From the NCBI GenBank assembly GCA_027031685.1, contig JALVPS010000022.1:1-7588 (forward strand): a stretch of 7,588 bases of DNA. Reading direction: 5' to 3'. Below, piece by piece: positions 1-5,718 of the stretch. Both the position numbers and the translations under genes were made by a program. How positions within the stretch are numbered: position 1 is the first letter of the stretch; every line of letters begins with the position of its first letter. Source of the DNA: Gammaproteobacteria bacterium. GTDB lineage: Bacteria > Pseudomonadota > Gammaproteobacteria > UWMA-0217. The notes below the pieces were generated by a model. It worked only from the letters and a program-made list of their open reading frames with translations. It had not been told where the DNA came from and searched no databases.

Positions 1-778
1 TCAGGCGCTCCTCGAAGTCGCCGCGGAACTTGGCGCCGGCCAGCAGGGCGGCCATGTCCAGCTCCAGCACGCGCCGGTCCTTCAGGCCCTCGGGCACCTC
101 GCCGTTGACGATGCGCTGCGCCAGGCCTTCGACGATGGCGGTCTTGCCCACGCCGGGCTCACCGATGAGCACCGGGTTGTTCTTGGTGCGCCGCTGCAGG
201 ATCTGCACCACGCGGCGGATCTCGTCGTCTCGCCCGATCACCGGGTCCAGCTTGCCCTGCTCGGCCCGCTCGGTGAGATCAATGGTGTATTTTTCCAGCG
301 CCTGGCGCTGTTCCTCGGCATTGGGATCGGTCACGGCCTCACCTCCTCTGATTTCCTCGATGGCCTGTTCAATGGCTGCCTTGCTGGCGCCGGCGTTACG
401 CAGCGCATCCCCCACCGCGCCCCGGTCCTCCAGGGCGGCGAGCAGGAACAGCTCGGTCGAAATGTACGCGTCACCCCGCTCCTGCGCCAGCTTGTCGGTG
501 ACATTGAACAGGCGCACCAGATCGTTGGAGATGTGCACCTCACCCGGCGTGCCCTGCACCTGCGGCAGGCGCTCCAGGGCCTGGTTGAGGGCCGCCCGCA
601 GCTGATCCACGTTGACGCCCGCGCGCTGCAGCAGGGCGCGCGCCGTGCCACCCTCCTGGTCGAGCAGCGCCAGCATCAGGTGCACCGGCTCGATCATCTG
701 GTTGTCCCGCCCCACGGCCAGCGACTGGGCCTCCTGCAGGGCGAGTTGAAACTTGCTGGTCAGCTTGTCCATCCGCAT
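1..778 (-). CDS. clpB: ATP-dependent disaggregase ClpB, N-terminal part (runs off left edge)
   Basis: ClpB is a cytoplasmic hexameric AAA+ chaperone that extracts polypeptides from aggregates together with DnaK/DnaJ/GrpE. The visible 259 codons begin MRMDKLTSKFQLALQEAQSL, closely matching the start of E. coli ClpB. They cover the Clp N-domain (about residues 1-145), the linker, and the start of nucleotide-binding domain 1, with Walker A GEPGVGKT at residues 206-213, the same numbering as E. coli. The frame is open to the window edge and ends in the conserved AKFRGDFEERL stretch. The start at 778 is preferred because it gives the family N-terminus and has GAGGT at 792-788, 9 nt upstream; the ATG at 772 would drop two residues. 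The gene is divergent from the EboD-like gene. Family identity is essentially certain; the C-terminal two thirds are not visible. Confidence 0.97.
   Translation of the reverse strand, partial: MRMDKLTSKFQLALQEAQSLAVGRDNQMIEPVHLMLALLDQEGGTARALLQRAGVNVDQLRAALNQALERLPQVQGTPGEVHISNDLVRLFNVTDKLAQERGDAYISTELFLLAALEDRGAVGDALRNAGASKAAIEQAIEEIRGGEAVTDPNAEEQRQALEKYTIDLTERAEQGKLDPVIGRDDEIRRVVQILQRRTKNNPVLIGEPGVGKTAIVEGLAQRIVNGEVPEGLKDRRVLELDMAALLAGAKFRGDFEERL
332..347 (-). promoter_or_regulatory. Internal ribosome binding site and GTG start for short ClpB
   Basis: On the minus strand AGGAGGTGA (347-339) is a full 9-nt match to the anti-Shine-Dalgarno end of 16S rRNA. AGGAGGT ends 6 nt before a GTG at 334-332, which is codon 149 of clpB. 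E. coli ClpB is known to be made also as a shorter form lacking the N-domain, started at a GTG for Val149. The same residue number and a stronger ribosome site here make dual translation very likely. It is the strongest Shine-Dalgarno match I noticed in the window, stronger than that of the full-length start. Confidence 0.8.
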
Positions 779-795
779 TCTGTTGTTACCTCATT

Positions 796-828
796 TATTG
801 GGGATTGAAAGTCGAATTACCCCCAATA
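796..828. repeat. Inverted repeat across clpB promoter and leader
   Basis: TATTGGGG (796-803) and its exact reverse complement CCCCAATA (821-828) are separated by 17 bp. The outer arm overlaps the proposed -10 hexamer of clpB and the inner arm lies just upstream of its ribosome site. The position suits a repressor operator. As RNA only part of the structure would be transcribed if the promoter call is right. A second, overlapping short repeat, CCCC AATATA GGGG, lies at 821-834. Confidence 0.4.
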
Positions 829-853
829 TAGGGGTGGAAGTCGCAGTTACAAC
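825..853 (-). promoter_or_regulatory. Candidate clpB promoter
   Basis: On the minus strand TTGTAA (852-847) and TATATT (830-825) are separated by 16 nt, a plausible housekeeping sigma-70 pair. The same DNA also reads as a possible heat-shock sigma-32 site: GTTGTA (853-848), 13 nt, then CCCCTATAT (834-826), resembling the CCCCATNT -10. clpB is a classic sigma-32 target, so either or both may be real. The predicted transcript would start near 818 and carry a leader of about 40 nt. It is a motif reading only; the -35 is imperfect in both versions. Confidence 0.45.
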
Positions 854-981
854 CGCCCGCCGATCCGCGGCGGTGACGAGGCGCACAACGGCCCTGAAGC
901 GGGCGCACAGCCCGGCCGCCACCGCCCCCGCGCCACGCCACGGGCGTGACCACCGTCCACGCCCGCCGCCGGCGCGCGCCC

Positions 982-987
982 TACACT
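982..987 (+). promoter_or_regulatory. Weak -10 candidate for the EboD-like gene
   Basis: TACACT at 982-987 matches four of six bases of TATAAT and lies about 50 nt before the proposed ATG at 1038. No convincing -35 is seen at the right spacing. A small inverted repeat, CACGCC (934-939) and GGCGTG (943-948), lies upstream and could be an operator. The rest of the 259-bp divergent intergenic region (779-1037) shows no gene. Confidence 0.2.
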
Positions 988-1037
988 GCCGCCCGCCAGT
1001 CGACAACAACCACGACAAAGCACCGGCGAGGAGTCCC

Positions 1038-2231
1038 ATGACCCGTCCCCTGCAGCACGAATGCCGCATCGAGTGCCGCTTCGAGGTGCACTTCACCCGC
1101 TACGCCTTCTCTCCCGCCAACCCCCTGCTGCACGACCTGCTGCTGGAGCATAGCGAGAACGGGACGCAGGGGGTGGTCATCGTGGACGGCGGGCTGGCCC
1201 AGGCCCAGCCCGGGTTGGCCGGCGACATCGAAGCCTATTTCACCAGCGGCGACCTGGCCCGCCATTTCCGGTTGGCCGTCCGCCCGTTGGTCATCAGTGG
1301 CGGCGAGGCCTGCAAGAACGACCCCGCCCTGCTGGAACAGCTCTACGCCCAGCTGGCCGAGCGCCACGTGGGCCGCCAGGCCTGGCTCATCGCCGTGGGC
1401 GGCGGCGCCCTGCTCGACCTGGCCGGCTACGTGGCCGCCACCACCCACGGTGGCCTGCGCCTGCTGCGCCTGCCCAGCACCGTGCTGGCACAGGGCAGCG
1501 CCGGGCTGGAGCTCACCGCCAGCCTCAACTTCCACGGCCGCAAGGACTTCATGCGCTGCTTCGCCCCACCCGGCGCCGTGATCAACGACGAGACCTTCTT
1601 GCGCAGCCTGCCCGAGCGCGAGCGGCGCGCCGGTATCGCCGAGGCCCTGCGCGTGGCCCTGGTGGACGAGCCGGACTTCTTCCAGCAGCTCTACGCCCGT
1701 CGCCATGCCCTGGCCCGCGGCGACCGCCAGACCATCACCGACATGATCGCCCGCAGCGCCCGCCTGCACCTGCGCCGCATCGGCCTGCCGGCCACCGAGC
1801 GCGGCCCCAACCCGCTGGAGCTGGGCCAGTGGGCGGCCCTGTACCTGGAAGAACTCACCAACGGCGCCCTGCACCACGGCGAGGCGGTGGCCCTGGGCAT
1901 CGCCCTGGACGTGCTCTACTCCCACCAGGCCCTGGGCCTGACCCAGCCGGAGACCACCGCCGTGTTCGAGCTGCTGCTGGCCCTGGGCTTCGAGGTGAAC
2001 CACAGCGCCCTGGCCGGCCTGGACGTGCCCGCCGCCCTGGCCACCTACCGCGAGCACGGCGGCGGGTGCTACATCCTGCTGCCCGGCCTGGGCGAGCCGC
2101 GGGCCGTGACGCGCATCGACCCCAGGCTCATGGCGCGTTGCGTGGATGCCCTGTTGCACATCGACCCGCACGACCTGCCCGCCCTGTGCCGGCTGGAGGC
2201 TGCCCTGGGGGAGGCACGCCGGCGGGCCTGA
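1038..2231 (+). CDS. EboD-like dehydroquinate synthase superfamily protein, probable altered active site
   Basis: This 397-residue protein belongs to the dehydroquinate synthase / sugar phosphate cyclase superfamily. It shows the NAD-binding GGGALLD (121-127), the PSTVLAQ strand, the LPERERRAGIAEAL block (metal ligand Glu202) and HHGEAVALG (metal-ligand-type His280). The N-terminus (FTRYAFSPANPLLHDLL) and the TNGALHHGEAVALGIALD segment look most like EboD, the cyclase-like protein of the ebo clusters linked to export or modification of secondary metabolites. Canonical residues differ: the AroB lysine of GGKT is Thr160, the aspartate before it is Ser154, the lysine after the metal Glu is Arg205, and the GHT metal histidine is Gln264. 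The ATG at 1038 is chosen over the upstream start at 753 because AGGAG (1029-1033) precedes it and the extension would run across the clpB promoter. No eboA/B/C/E/F neighbour is seen. Superfamily sure; EboD subfamily probable; catalytic activity uncertain. Confidence 0.85.
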   Translation: MTRPLQHECRIECRFEVHFTRYAFSPANPLLHDLLLEHSENGTQGVVIVDGGLAQAQPGLAGDIEAYFTSGDLARHFRLAVRPLVISGGEACKNDPALLEQLYAQLAERHVGRQAWLIAVGGGALLDLAGYVAATTHGGLRLLRLPSTVLAQGSAGLELTASLNFHGRKDFMRCFAPPGAVINDETFLRSLPERERRAGIAEALRVALVDEPDFFQQLYARRHALARGDRQTITDMIARSARLHLRRIGLPATERGPNPLELGQWAALYLEELTNGALHHGEAVALGIALDVLYSHQALGLTQPETTAVFELLLALGFEVNHSALAGLDVPAALATYREHGGGCYILLPGLGEPRAVTRIDPRLMARCVDALLHIDPHDLPALCRLEAALGEARRRA

Positions 2232-2255
2232 GTGGCCCGCCGGCGATCGGCGGGC
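2218..2255 (+). repeat. Inverted repeats over the eboD-like stop codon; two alternative hairpins
   Basis: GCCGGCGGGCC (2218-2228) and its perfect reverse complement (2234-2244) form an 11-bp stem whose 5-nt loop TGAGT contains the stop codon. The right arm can instead pair with CGGCGGGC (2248-2255) through GCCCGCCG (2235-2242), giving an 8-bp stem with loop GCGAT. The two hairpins are mutually exclusive. No T-run follows, so a standard intrinsic terminator is not supported. A Rho-assisted end, mRNA 3' protection or a translation-coupled switch towards sprT are possible. Confidence 0.6.
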
Positions 2256-2261
2256 GATAAT
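2256..2261 (+). promoter_or_regulatory. Candidate -10 element of sprT
   Basis: GATAAT matches five of six bases of the -10 consensus and abuts the hairpin repeats after the upstream gene. The proposed transcript would start near 2268, about 23 nt before the sprT ATG. No clear -35 is present. Confidence 0.4.
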
Positions 2262-2290
2262 GGCCCATCCCAACCCCATGTCACCGCGCC

Positions 2291-2821
2291 ATGCCCAGCC
2301 CGCCAGAACTCACCGCCCGCCAGCGCCAACGCATCGTCCGGCGCACCTACGAGTGCATCGACCTGGCCAACCAGGCCCTGGACCTCCACTTGGCCCATAT
2401 CCCCGTGCGCTTCGACGTGTACGGCACCGCATGGGGCTACTACCAGCGCCGCGCCGGCCAGTGCGTCATCCGCTACAACCCGTGGCTGTTCGCCCGTCAT
2501 TTCGAGGCGGGCCTGGCCGACACCGTGCCCCACGAAGTGGCCCATTACGTGGTGGACCACGCCTGGTCGCGGCGCGTCAAGCCCCACGGCCTGGAATGGC
2601 AGACGATCATGGCCCTGTTCGGCGTGGCCAACCCGCGCGCCACCCATCGCGACGACCTGAGCGACCTGCCCGTGCGCCGCCAGCGCCGCTTCCGCTACTT
2701 CTGCCGCTGCGGCGACGTGCTCCTCAGCGCCACCCGCCACAACCGCCACATGCGGGGCGAAGCCAGTTACCATTGCCGCCGCTGTGGCTGGCCGCTGGTA
2801 TGGTCCGGAAAAGAGGCCTGA
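2291..2821 (+). CDS. sprT: SprT family zinc metalloprotease-like protein
   Basis: This 176-residue cytoplasmic protein has the SprT layout. A helical N-terminus is followed by a core with the zinc-protease motif HEVAH (81-85) and a third candidate ligand, His99, in PHGLEW. A C-terminal zinc ribbon follows: CRC at 138-140 and CRRC at 162-165, joined by the typical LSATRHNRHMRGEASYHC region. The family resembles the SPRTN/Wss1 DNA-protein crosslink proteases, but the bacterial role is not settled, so a proteolytic function is inferred from the motif. The length is normal for the family and all metal residues are present. It lies 59 nt after the EboD-like gene on the same strand and has no evident Shine-Dalgarno site. 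A nearby GATAAT suggests its own promoter. It converges on the thioesterase-like gene across 114 bp in which I see no gene. Confidence 0.93.
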   Translation: MPSPPELTARQRQRIVRRTYECIDLANQALDLHLAHIPVRFDVYGTAWGYYQRRAGQCVIRYNPWLFARHFEAGLADTVPHEVAHYVVDHAWSRRVKPHGLEWQTIMALFGVANPRATHRDDLSDLPVRRQRRFRYFCRCGDVLLSATRHNRHMRGEASYHCRRCGWPLVWSGKEA

Positions 2822-2935
2822 CCGCCCGCGCGACTGTCCCCGCGTCACCTCAAGCACCAAGCGGATACCAGACCCGAGAAGCGGCCCGGGGCGGCCACGG
2901 ATGCCCTGACGGATGAGGCTGGCCACGCCACCACC

Positions 2936-3451
2936 TCAAGAGGCCGAGCCCACACCGAGGTGGGCGGCATAGCCGCGCGGGCGCAGGGCCACGCGGCAGT
3001 GGACGGTGGTGCAGCGCCGCCCGTCGGCCAGGTGGTAGCCGTATTCGAACTCGGGATCGGCGCGGCCGCGCTCGGCCAGCTCGGCGGCGATGCGCTCCTG
3101 CTGCTCGGGCGGGAACTCGAAACGCAGCTCCAGATCGGTGGTGCCGGGGCGCCGGAAGTCCAGGCACAGGTGGCGGGTCCACACGTCGTGATCGGGAAAG
3201 TGCTTGCTGCAGGCCAAGGCGGCGATGGGGTCGGCCAGGGCCGCCTGATAGCCGCCGAACATGGAGCCGCCCAGGTTGCGCGAGCGCCAGGTGAGCGGCA
3301 GGCGCAGGCGGATGCGCCCCCAGTCCGGGCTCAGCTCCAGGGTCTTGACGCCCATCAGCCAGAACGGCGGATACAGCTCCAGGCGGCGCGCGTCGGACAG
3401 GAACCACAGGTAGCGGCGCAGGAATCGCAGGGCATTGCCGGGGCGGGACAT
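2936..3451 (-). CDS. Hotdog-fold thioesterase-like protein (DUF4442/PaaI type)
   Basis: The 171-residue protein matches the single-domain hotdog layout used by acyl-CoA thioesterase-like proteins. A helical, Arg-rich N-terminus (LRRYLWFLSDARRLELYPPF) leads to strands, then the central helix motif NLGGSMFGGYQAALADPIAAL (59-79) and the VWTRHLCLDFRRPG strand-turn (90-103), typical of DUF4442. The C-terminal strands contain EYGYHLADGRRC. The substrate is unknown; a hydrolase of acyl thioesters in the cytoplasm is the family expectation only. The start at 3451 is chosen over 3496 because the longer version would run through a perfect TATAAT and overlap the divergent DUF488 start. The ATG at 3451 is exactly 6 nt beyond that hexamer and has no Shine-Dalgarno site, which suggests a leaderless mRNA. 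Confidence 0.82.
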   Translation of the reverse strand: MSRPGNALRFLRRYLWFLSDARRLELYPPFWLMGVKTLELSPDWGRIRLRLPLTWRSRNLGGSMFGGYQAALADPIAALACSKHFPDHDVWTRHLCLDFRRPGTTDLELRFEFPPEQQERIAAELAERGRADPEFEYGYHLADGRRCTTVHCRVALRPRGYAAHLGVGSAS

Positions 3452-3457
3452 GCAGGC

Positions 3458-3465
3458 ATTATAGT
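3458..3465. promoter_or_regulatory. Overlapping divergent -10 elements (bidirectional promoter)
   Basis: The octamer ATTATAGT reads as TATAAT on the minus strand (3463-3458, six of six) and TATAGT on the plus strand (3460-3465, five of six). The two hexamers share TATA at 3460-3463. The minus reading serves the thioesterase-like gene, with ATG 6 nt downstream. The plus reading serves the DUF488 gene, with a predicted leader of about 23 nt. For the plus direction TTGCCG (3435-3440) is a weak -35 at 19 nt; no good minus -35 is seen. Confidence 0.65.
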
Positions 3466-3494
3466 CCCCGTCGCCCGCCCCCAGCAGGAACGTC

Positions 3495-4028
3495 ATGATC
3501 TACAGCATCGGCCACAGCAATCGCAGCACGGCGGAATTCCTGGCCCTGCTGCGCGCCGCCGGGGTGTGCCGCCTGGTGGACATCCGCGCCCGCCCCCACT
3601 CGCGGCGCCACCCGCAGTTCCAGCGCCCCGCCCTGCAGGCCGCCCTGGCCGAGGCCGGCATCACCTACCACTGGGCCGGCGCGGCCCTGGGCGGCTTCCG
3701 CCCGGCGCCGTCCGACTCGCCCCACCGCGCCCTGCCGCCCGGCCTGCGCGGCTATGCCGGGCACATGAGCAGCCCGGCTTTCCGCGACGCCGTGGCGGCG
3801 CTGCTCGGCCGCACGGACGGGCCGCTGGCTCTCATGTGCGCCGAGCGCCTGCCGGAGGACTGCCACCGCCGCCTGCTGTGCGACCACCTGCTGGTGCGGC
3901 ACGGGGTGACCGTCACCCACCTCATCGGCCCCGACGAGCAACGTCCCCACCGCCTGAGCGCGGAGGTCCGCCCCACACCGGCGGGGCTGGTCTACGACCG
4001 CCTGGCCAGCGGCGAGCTGCCCTTCTGA
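3495..4028 (+). CDS. DUF488 family protein
   Basis: The 177-residue protein carries the DUF488 hallmarks: the start MIYSIGHSNRSTAEFLALLR, the VDIRARPHSRRHPQF strand-loop (29-42), GLRGYAGHMSSPAF (83-96), and the ALMCAERLPEDCHRRLL block (112-128) whose Cys115, Glu117, Cys123, His124 and Arg125 are the characteristic cluster. The biochemical role of DUF488 is not established, so none is assigned; a cytoplasmic location is likely as no signal peptide or membrane segment is seen. AGGAA at 3486-3490 is a usable ribosome site 4 nt before the ATG, unlike the divergent partner, which has none. The length is normal. The gene is head-to-head with the thioesterase-like gene and converges on the SGNH hydrolase gene downstream. 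Confidence 0.93.
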   Translation: MIYSIGHSNRSTAEFLALLRAAGVCRLVDIRARPHSRRHPQFQRPALQAALAEAGITYHWAGAALGGFRPAPSDSPHRALPPGLRGYAGHMSSPAFRDAVAALLGRTDGPLALMCAERLPEDCHRRLLCDHLLVRHGVTVTHLIGPDEQRPHRLSAEVRPTPAGLVYDRLASGELPF

Positions 4029-4052
4029 GGGGTGCGCCAGTGACCTCAGGAT

Positions 4053-4127
4053 GTGGGGAGCGCCACCCCACGGTGGCCACGTGACCGTGGCAATGCAGGC
4101 GGGTCACCCGTGGCCTGGCCCGCGGGC
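4053..4127. repeat. Hairpin-rich convergent intergenic region
   Basis: This gene-free 127-bp gap (4029-4155) between two convergent genes holds several inverted repeats. GTGGGG (4053-4058) pairs with CCCCAC (4066-4071) across 7 nt. CCACGGT (4068-4074) pairs with ACCGTGG (4084-4090) across 9 nt. An imperfect CCCG/CGGG hairpin with a GGCC core lies at 4107-4126. The first two compete for the same bases. No T-run follows on either strand, so a shared, possibly Rho-assisted transcription end is the most that can be inferred. Confidence 0.4.
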
Positions 4128-4155
4128 ACGACCGCTGGCGCCGATCATGTCCGGT

Positions 4156-5199
4156 TCAGCGCAGGGCGGCGGCGATGCGTTCCGCCGCCAGGCGATGCCC
4201 GGCGGGGGAATAGTGGCAGTTGTCCCCGTAGTAGCGGCCCCGATCCGGCCCGCGCATGGCGGCGGCCAGGTCCAGGCAGTCGTAGCCCTGGCGCCGGCAG
4301 AAGGCCATCACCTCGCCCTCGATCCAGCGGTTGGCCGGGCCGTCCTCGCAGCTGCCAATGAAAGTGATGAGCAGGCGCGCGCCGTGGGCCTGCACCGAGT
4401 CGTGCAGGCGGGTGAGCAGGTAGTCACTCAGTACCGCCCGCGCCTCGAGCCGATCGAGATCCAGTTGCCCCAGACGCCCTTCGATACGCCGCCGCGCCCA
4501 GTCCAGCAGGCCCAGCAGGCGCGGCCGGCGGTCGTCGCCCAGCAGGCCGCGCGCCGCCGCCTCCGCCAGCGTGGGCACCGGCTGGTTACGCAGGTGGAAG
4601 CGCCCGTCACGCGGATCACGCTGAAAGTAGGGCTTGGGCAGGTCGCGCACGGAGAGCGCATTGACGTGAAACTTGTCCACCGCATAACCGAACACTACCG
4701 TCCGCGGCCGCAGCGCGGCCCCCTCGCCCTCCCACAGCAGCAGCGACTGGTCCACGCCGTGGGCCGTGACGCCGGCGTTCACCACCGGCCGCCCGGTCAG
4801 TTCCGCCAGCCGGCTGGCGAAGGTCTCTCCGTCGTCCACGCCCAGTCCGTAGGTGAAAGAATCGCCCAGGGCGAGAATGGTGTCCCCGCCGGCGCCGGTC
4901 GGCGGCATGGTGCGCCGGTAGCCGCGGGCGTCGTGGGCTATCCCGGGGGCACGATAGTCGGGCGTCATGCGCCAACCCAGGCGCGCGTCGTACACGATAT
5001 CGGCCGGCCCGGGCTGGCCCGCCGCCAGGCGCGTGCGCAGGCGGGCCTGCCAGTAGGCATCGGTCTCCGGATCCAGAAAACGCTCGGCCGGGGTGAACAG
5101 GCGCAGGGCCGCCTCGCCGCCGGCCAGCAGCAGGAGCAGCAGGGCAAGCCCAGCGAACAGATGGCGGACAGCGCGGCGTCGGACGGGACGGGCGTGCAT
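4156..5199 (-). CDS. Membrane-anchored SGNH/GDSL-family hydrolase
   Basis: The 347-residue protein starts with a basic stretch (HARPVRRRAVRH) and one hydrophobic helix (about 14-35), so it is probably an inner-membrane-anchored protein with a periplasmic catalytic domain, or secreted. The domain has the GDSL block I ILALGDSFTYGLG with nucleophile Ser114, a Gly-containing VNAGVTAHG block, and a C-terminal DNCHYSPAGH block giving candidate catalytic Asp326 and His329. Known SGNH enzymes are esterases, lipases and glycan or lipid deacylases; the substrate here cannot be told. The ATG at 5199 is chosen because GGAGG (5210-5206) lies 6 nt upstream; the alternative is a TTG at 5217 that would leave almost no leader. 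A perfect TATAAT (5237-5232) precedes it. The gene seems to be its own unit, 111 bp after the upstream membrane protein gene. Confidence 0.88.
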   Translation of the reverse strand: MHARPVRRRAVRHLFAGLALLLLLLAGGEAALRLFTPAERFLDPETDAYWQARLRTRLAAGQPGPADIVYDARLGWRMTPDYRAPGIAHDARGYRRTMPPTGAGGDTILALGDSFTYGLGVDDGETFASRLAELTGRPVVNAGVTAHGVDQSLLLWEGEGAALRPRTVVFGYAVDKFHVNALSVRDLPKPYFQRDPRDGRFHLRNQPVPTLAEAAARGLLGDDRRPRLLGLLDWARRRIEGRLGQLDLDRLEARAVLSDYLLTRLHDSVQAHGARLLITFIGSCEDGPANRWIEGEVMAFCRRQGYDCLDLAAAMRGPDRGRYYGDNCHYSPAGHRLAAERIAAALR

Positions 5200-5231
5200 G
5201 GAGAGCCTCCGGGGCAATGGACGGCCCGGCG

Positions 5232-5237
5232 ATTATA
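5232..5237 (-). promoter_or_regulatory. -10 element of the SGNH hydrolase gene
   Basis: TATAAT, six of six, stands alone in very GC-rich DNA. The predicted transcript starts near 5225, leaving about 26 nt before the ATG at 5199 with GGAGG inside that leader. No recognisable -35 lies at the usual distance. Confidence 0.55.
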
Positions 5238-5310
5238 AGACCGGGGCGGCGGCCGCCCTAGCGCGCCATGCCCACGGCGTGACGGCCTTCGCGCCGGGGC
5301 GGATGGCCCG

Positions 5311-5718
5311 CTAGGACCCGCCGCGGCAGCCGGGCTCGAGCCCGTAGTCCAGCCAGTAGCCCAGGCCGGCCAAGCCGCCGAGGGCGAGGGCGTGCCAGAA
5401 GCCCTCGTGGTCCATCCCGAGGGCGATGAGCAGGGCGGCCAGCACGGTAAGGAACAGGGCCCAGGTGCGGAAGGGCACGGGATGGTGGCTGAGGCGGCGG
5501 GCGCGCTGGCGGCGCTGGCACTCGAAGCCACGTCGGGTGAGCAGGGCCGCCACCGCCAGCAGGACGCCCGTCACGGCCCCCACCAGGGCCGCGCCCGGCT
5601 CGCCCTGCAACAGGAGCAGACCGGCGCGCAGCAGCCCCAGCAGGGCGAGACAGGCCAGCAGCACACCCATGAAGTTGGCGGGCCCACGGGTCAGGCAGAA
5701 GGCGCGCGGTGTACTCAC
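5311..5718 (-). CDS. Small four-helix membrane protein, unknown function
   Basis: I do not recognise this 135-residue protein. It has four hydrophobic segments: about 16-37 (FMGVLLACLALLGLLRAGLLLL), 42-61, 83-101 (RTWALFLTVLAALLIALGM) and 108-125 (ending GYWLDYGLEP). A basic cytoplasmic-type loop (RRGFECQRRQRARRLSHHPV) sits between helices two and three. An inner-membrane protein is the safe conclusion. The GTG start at 5718 overlaps the TGA of the upstream small ORF as GTGA, the standard arrangement for translational coupling; a second GTG at 5721 is equally possible. No strong Shine-Dalgarno site is visible, which also favours coupling. It probably forms a two-gene unit with the 48-residue ORF. 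The stop is TAG at 5313-5311. Confidence 0.7.
   Translation of the reverse strand: MSTPRAFCLTRGPANFMGVLLACLALLGLLRAGLLLLQGEPGAALVGAVTGVLLAVAALLTRRGFECQRRQRARRLSHHPVPFRTWALFLTVLAALLIALGMDHEGFWHALALGGLAGLGYWLDYGLEPGCRGGS

Noticed and set aside
30..605. 191-codon plus-strand frame opposite clpB
   Set aside because: Ser/Arg-rich shadow of a very well conserved clpB coding region.
796..834. CIRCE heat-shock operator
   Set aside because: The repeat arms are TATTGGGG/CCCCAATA and do not match the CIRCE arms.
753..1037. N-terminal extension of the EboD-like protein
   Set aside because: It would overlap the clpB start and promoter and is low-complexity Arg/Pro/Ala; the ATG at 1038 has a ribosome site and begins the conserved domain.
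981..2279. 432-codon open frame on the minus strand across the EboD-like gene
   Set aside because: It is an antisense shadow of a GC-rich gene: rich in Gly, Gln, Ala and Val with no domain, and the plus strand shows a clear conserved superfamily.
2829..2935. Possible terminator or small gene between sprT and the thioesterase-like gene
   Set aside because: Only short direct repeats such as GGCCACG and CGGATG are seen; no convincing stem with a T-run and no credible ORF.
2960..4084. 374-codon plus-strand frame across the thioesterase-like and DUF488 genes
   Set aside because: It spans two genes with recognised families in other frames and turns into Pro/Arg low complexity.
4051..5238. 395-codon open frame on the plus strand opposite the SGNH hydrolase
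   Set aside because: The composition is shadow-like and no motif is present, while the minus strand has GDS and DxxH blocks plus a good ribosome site.
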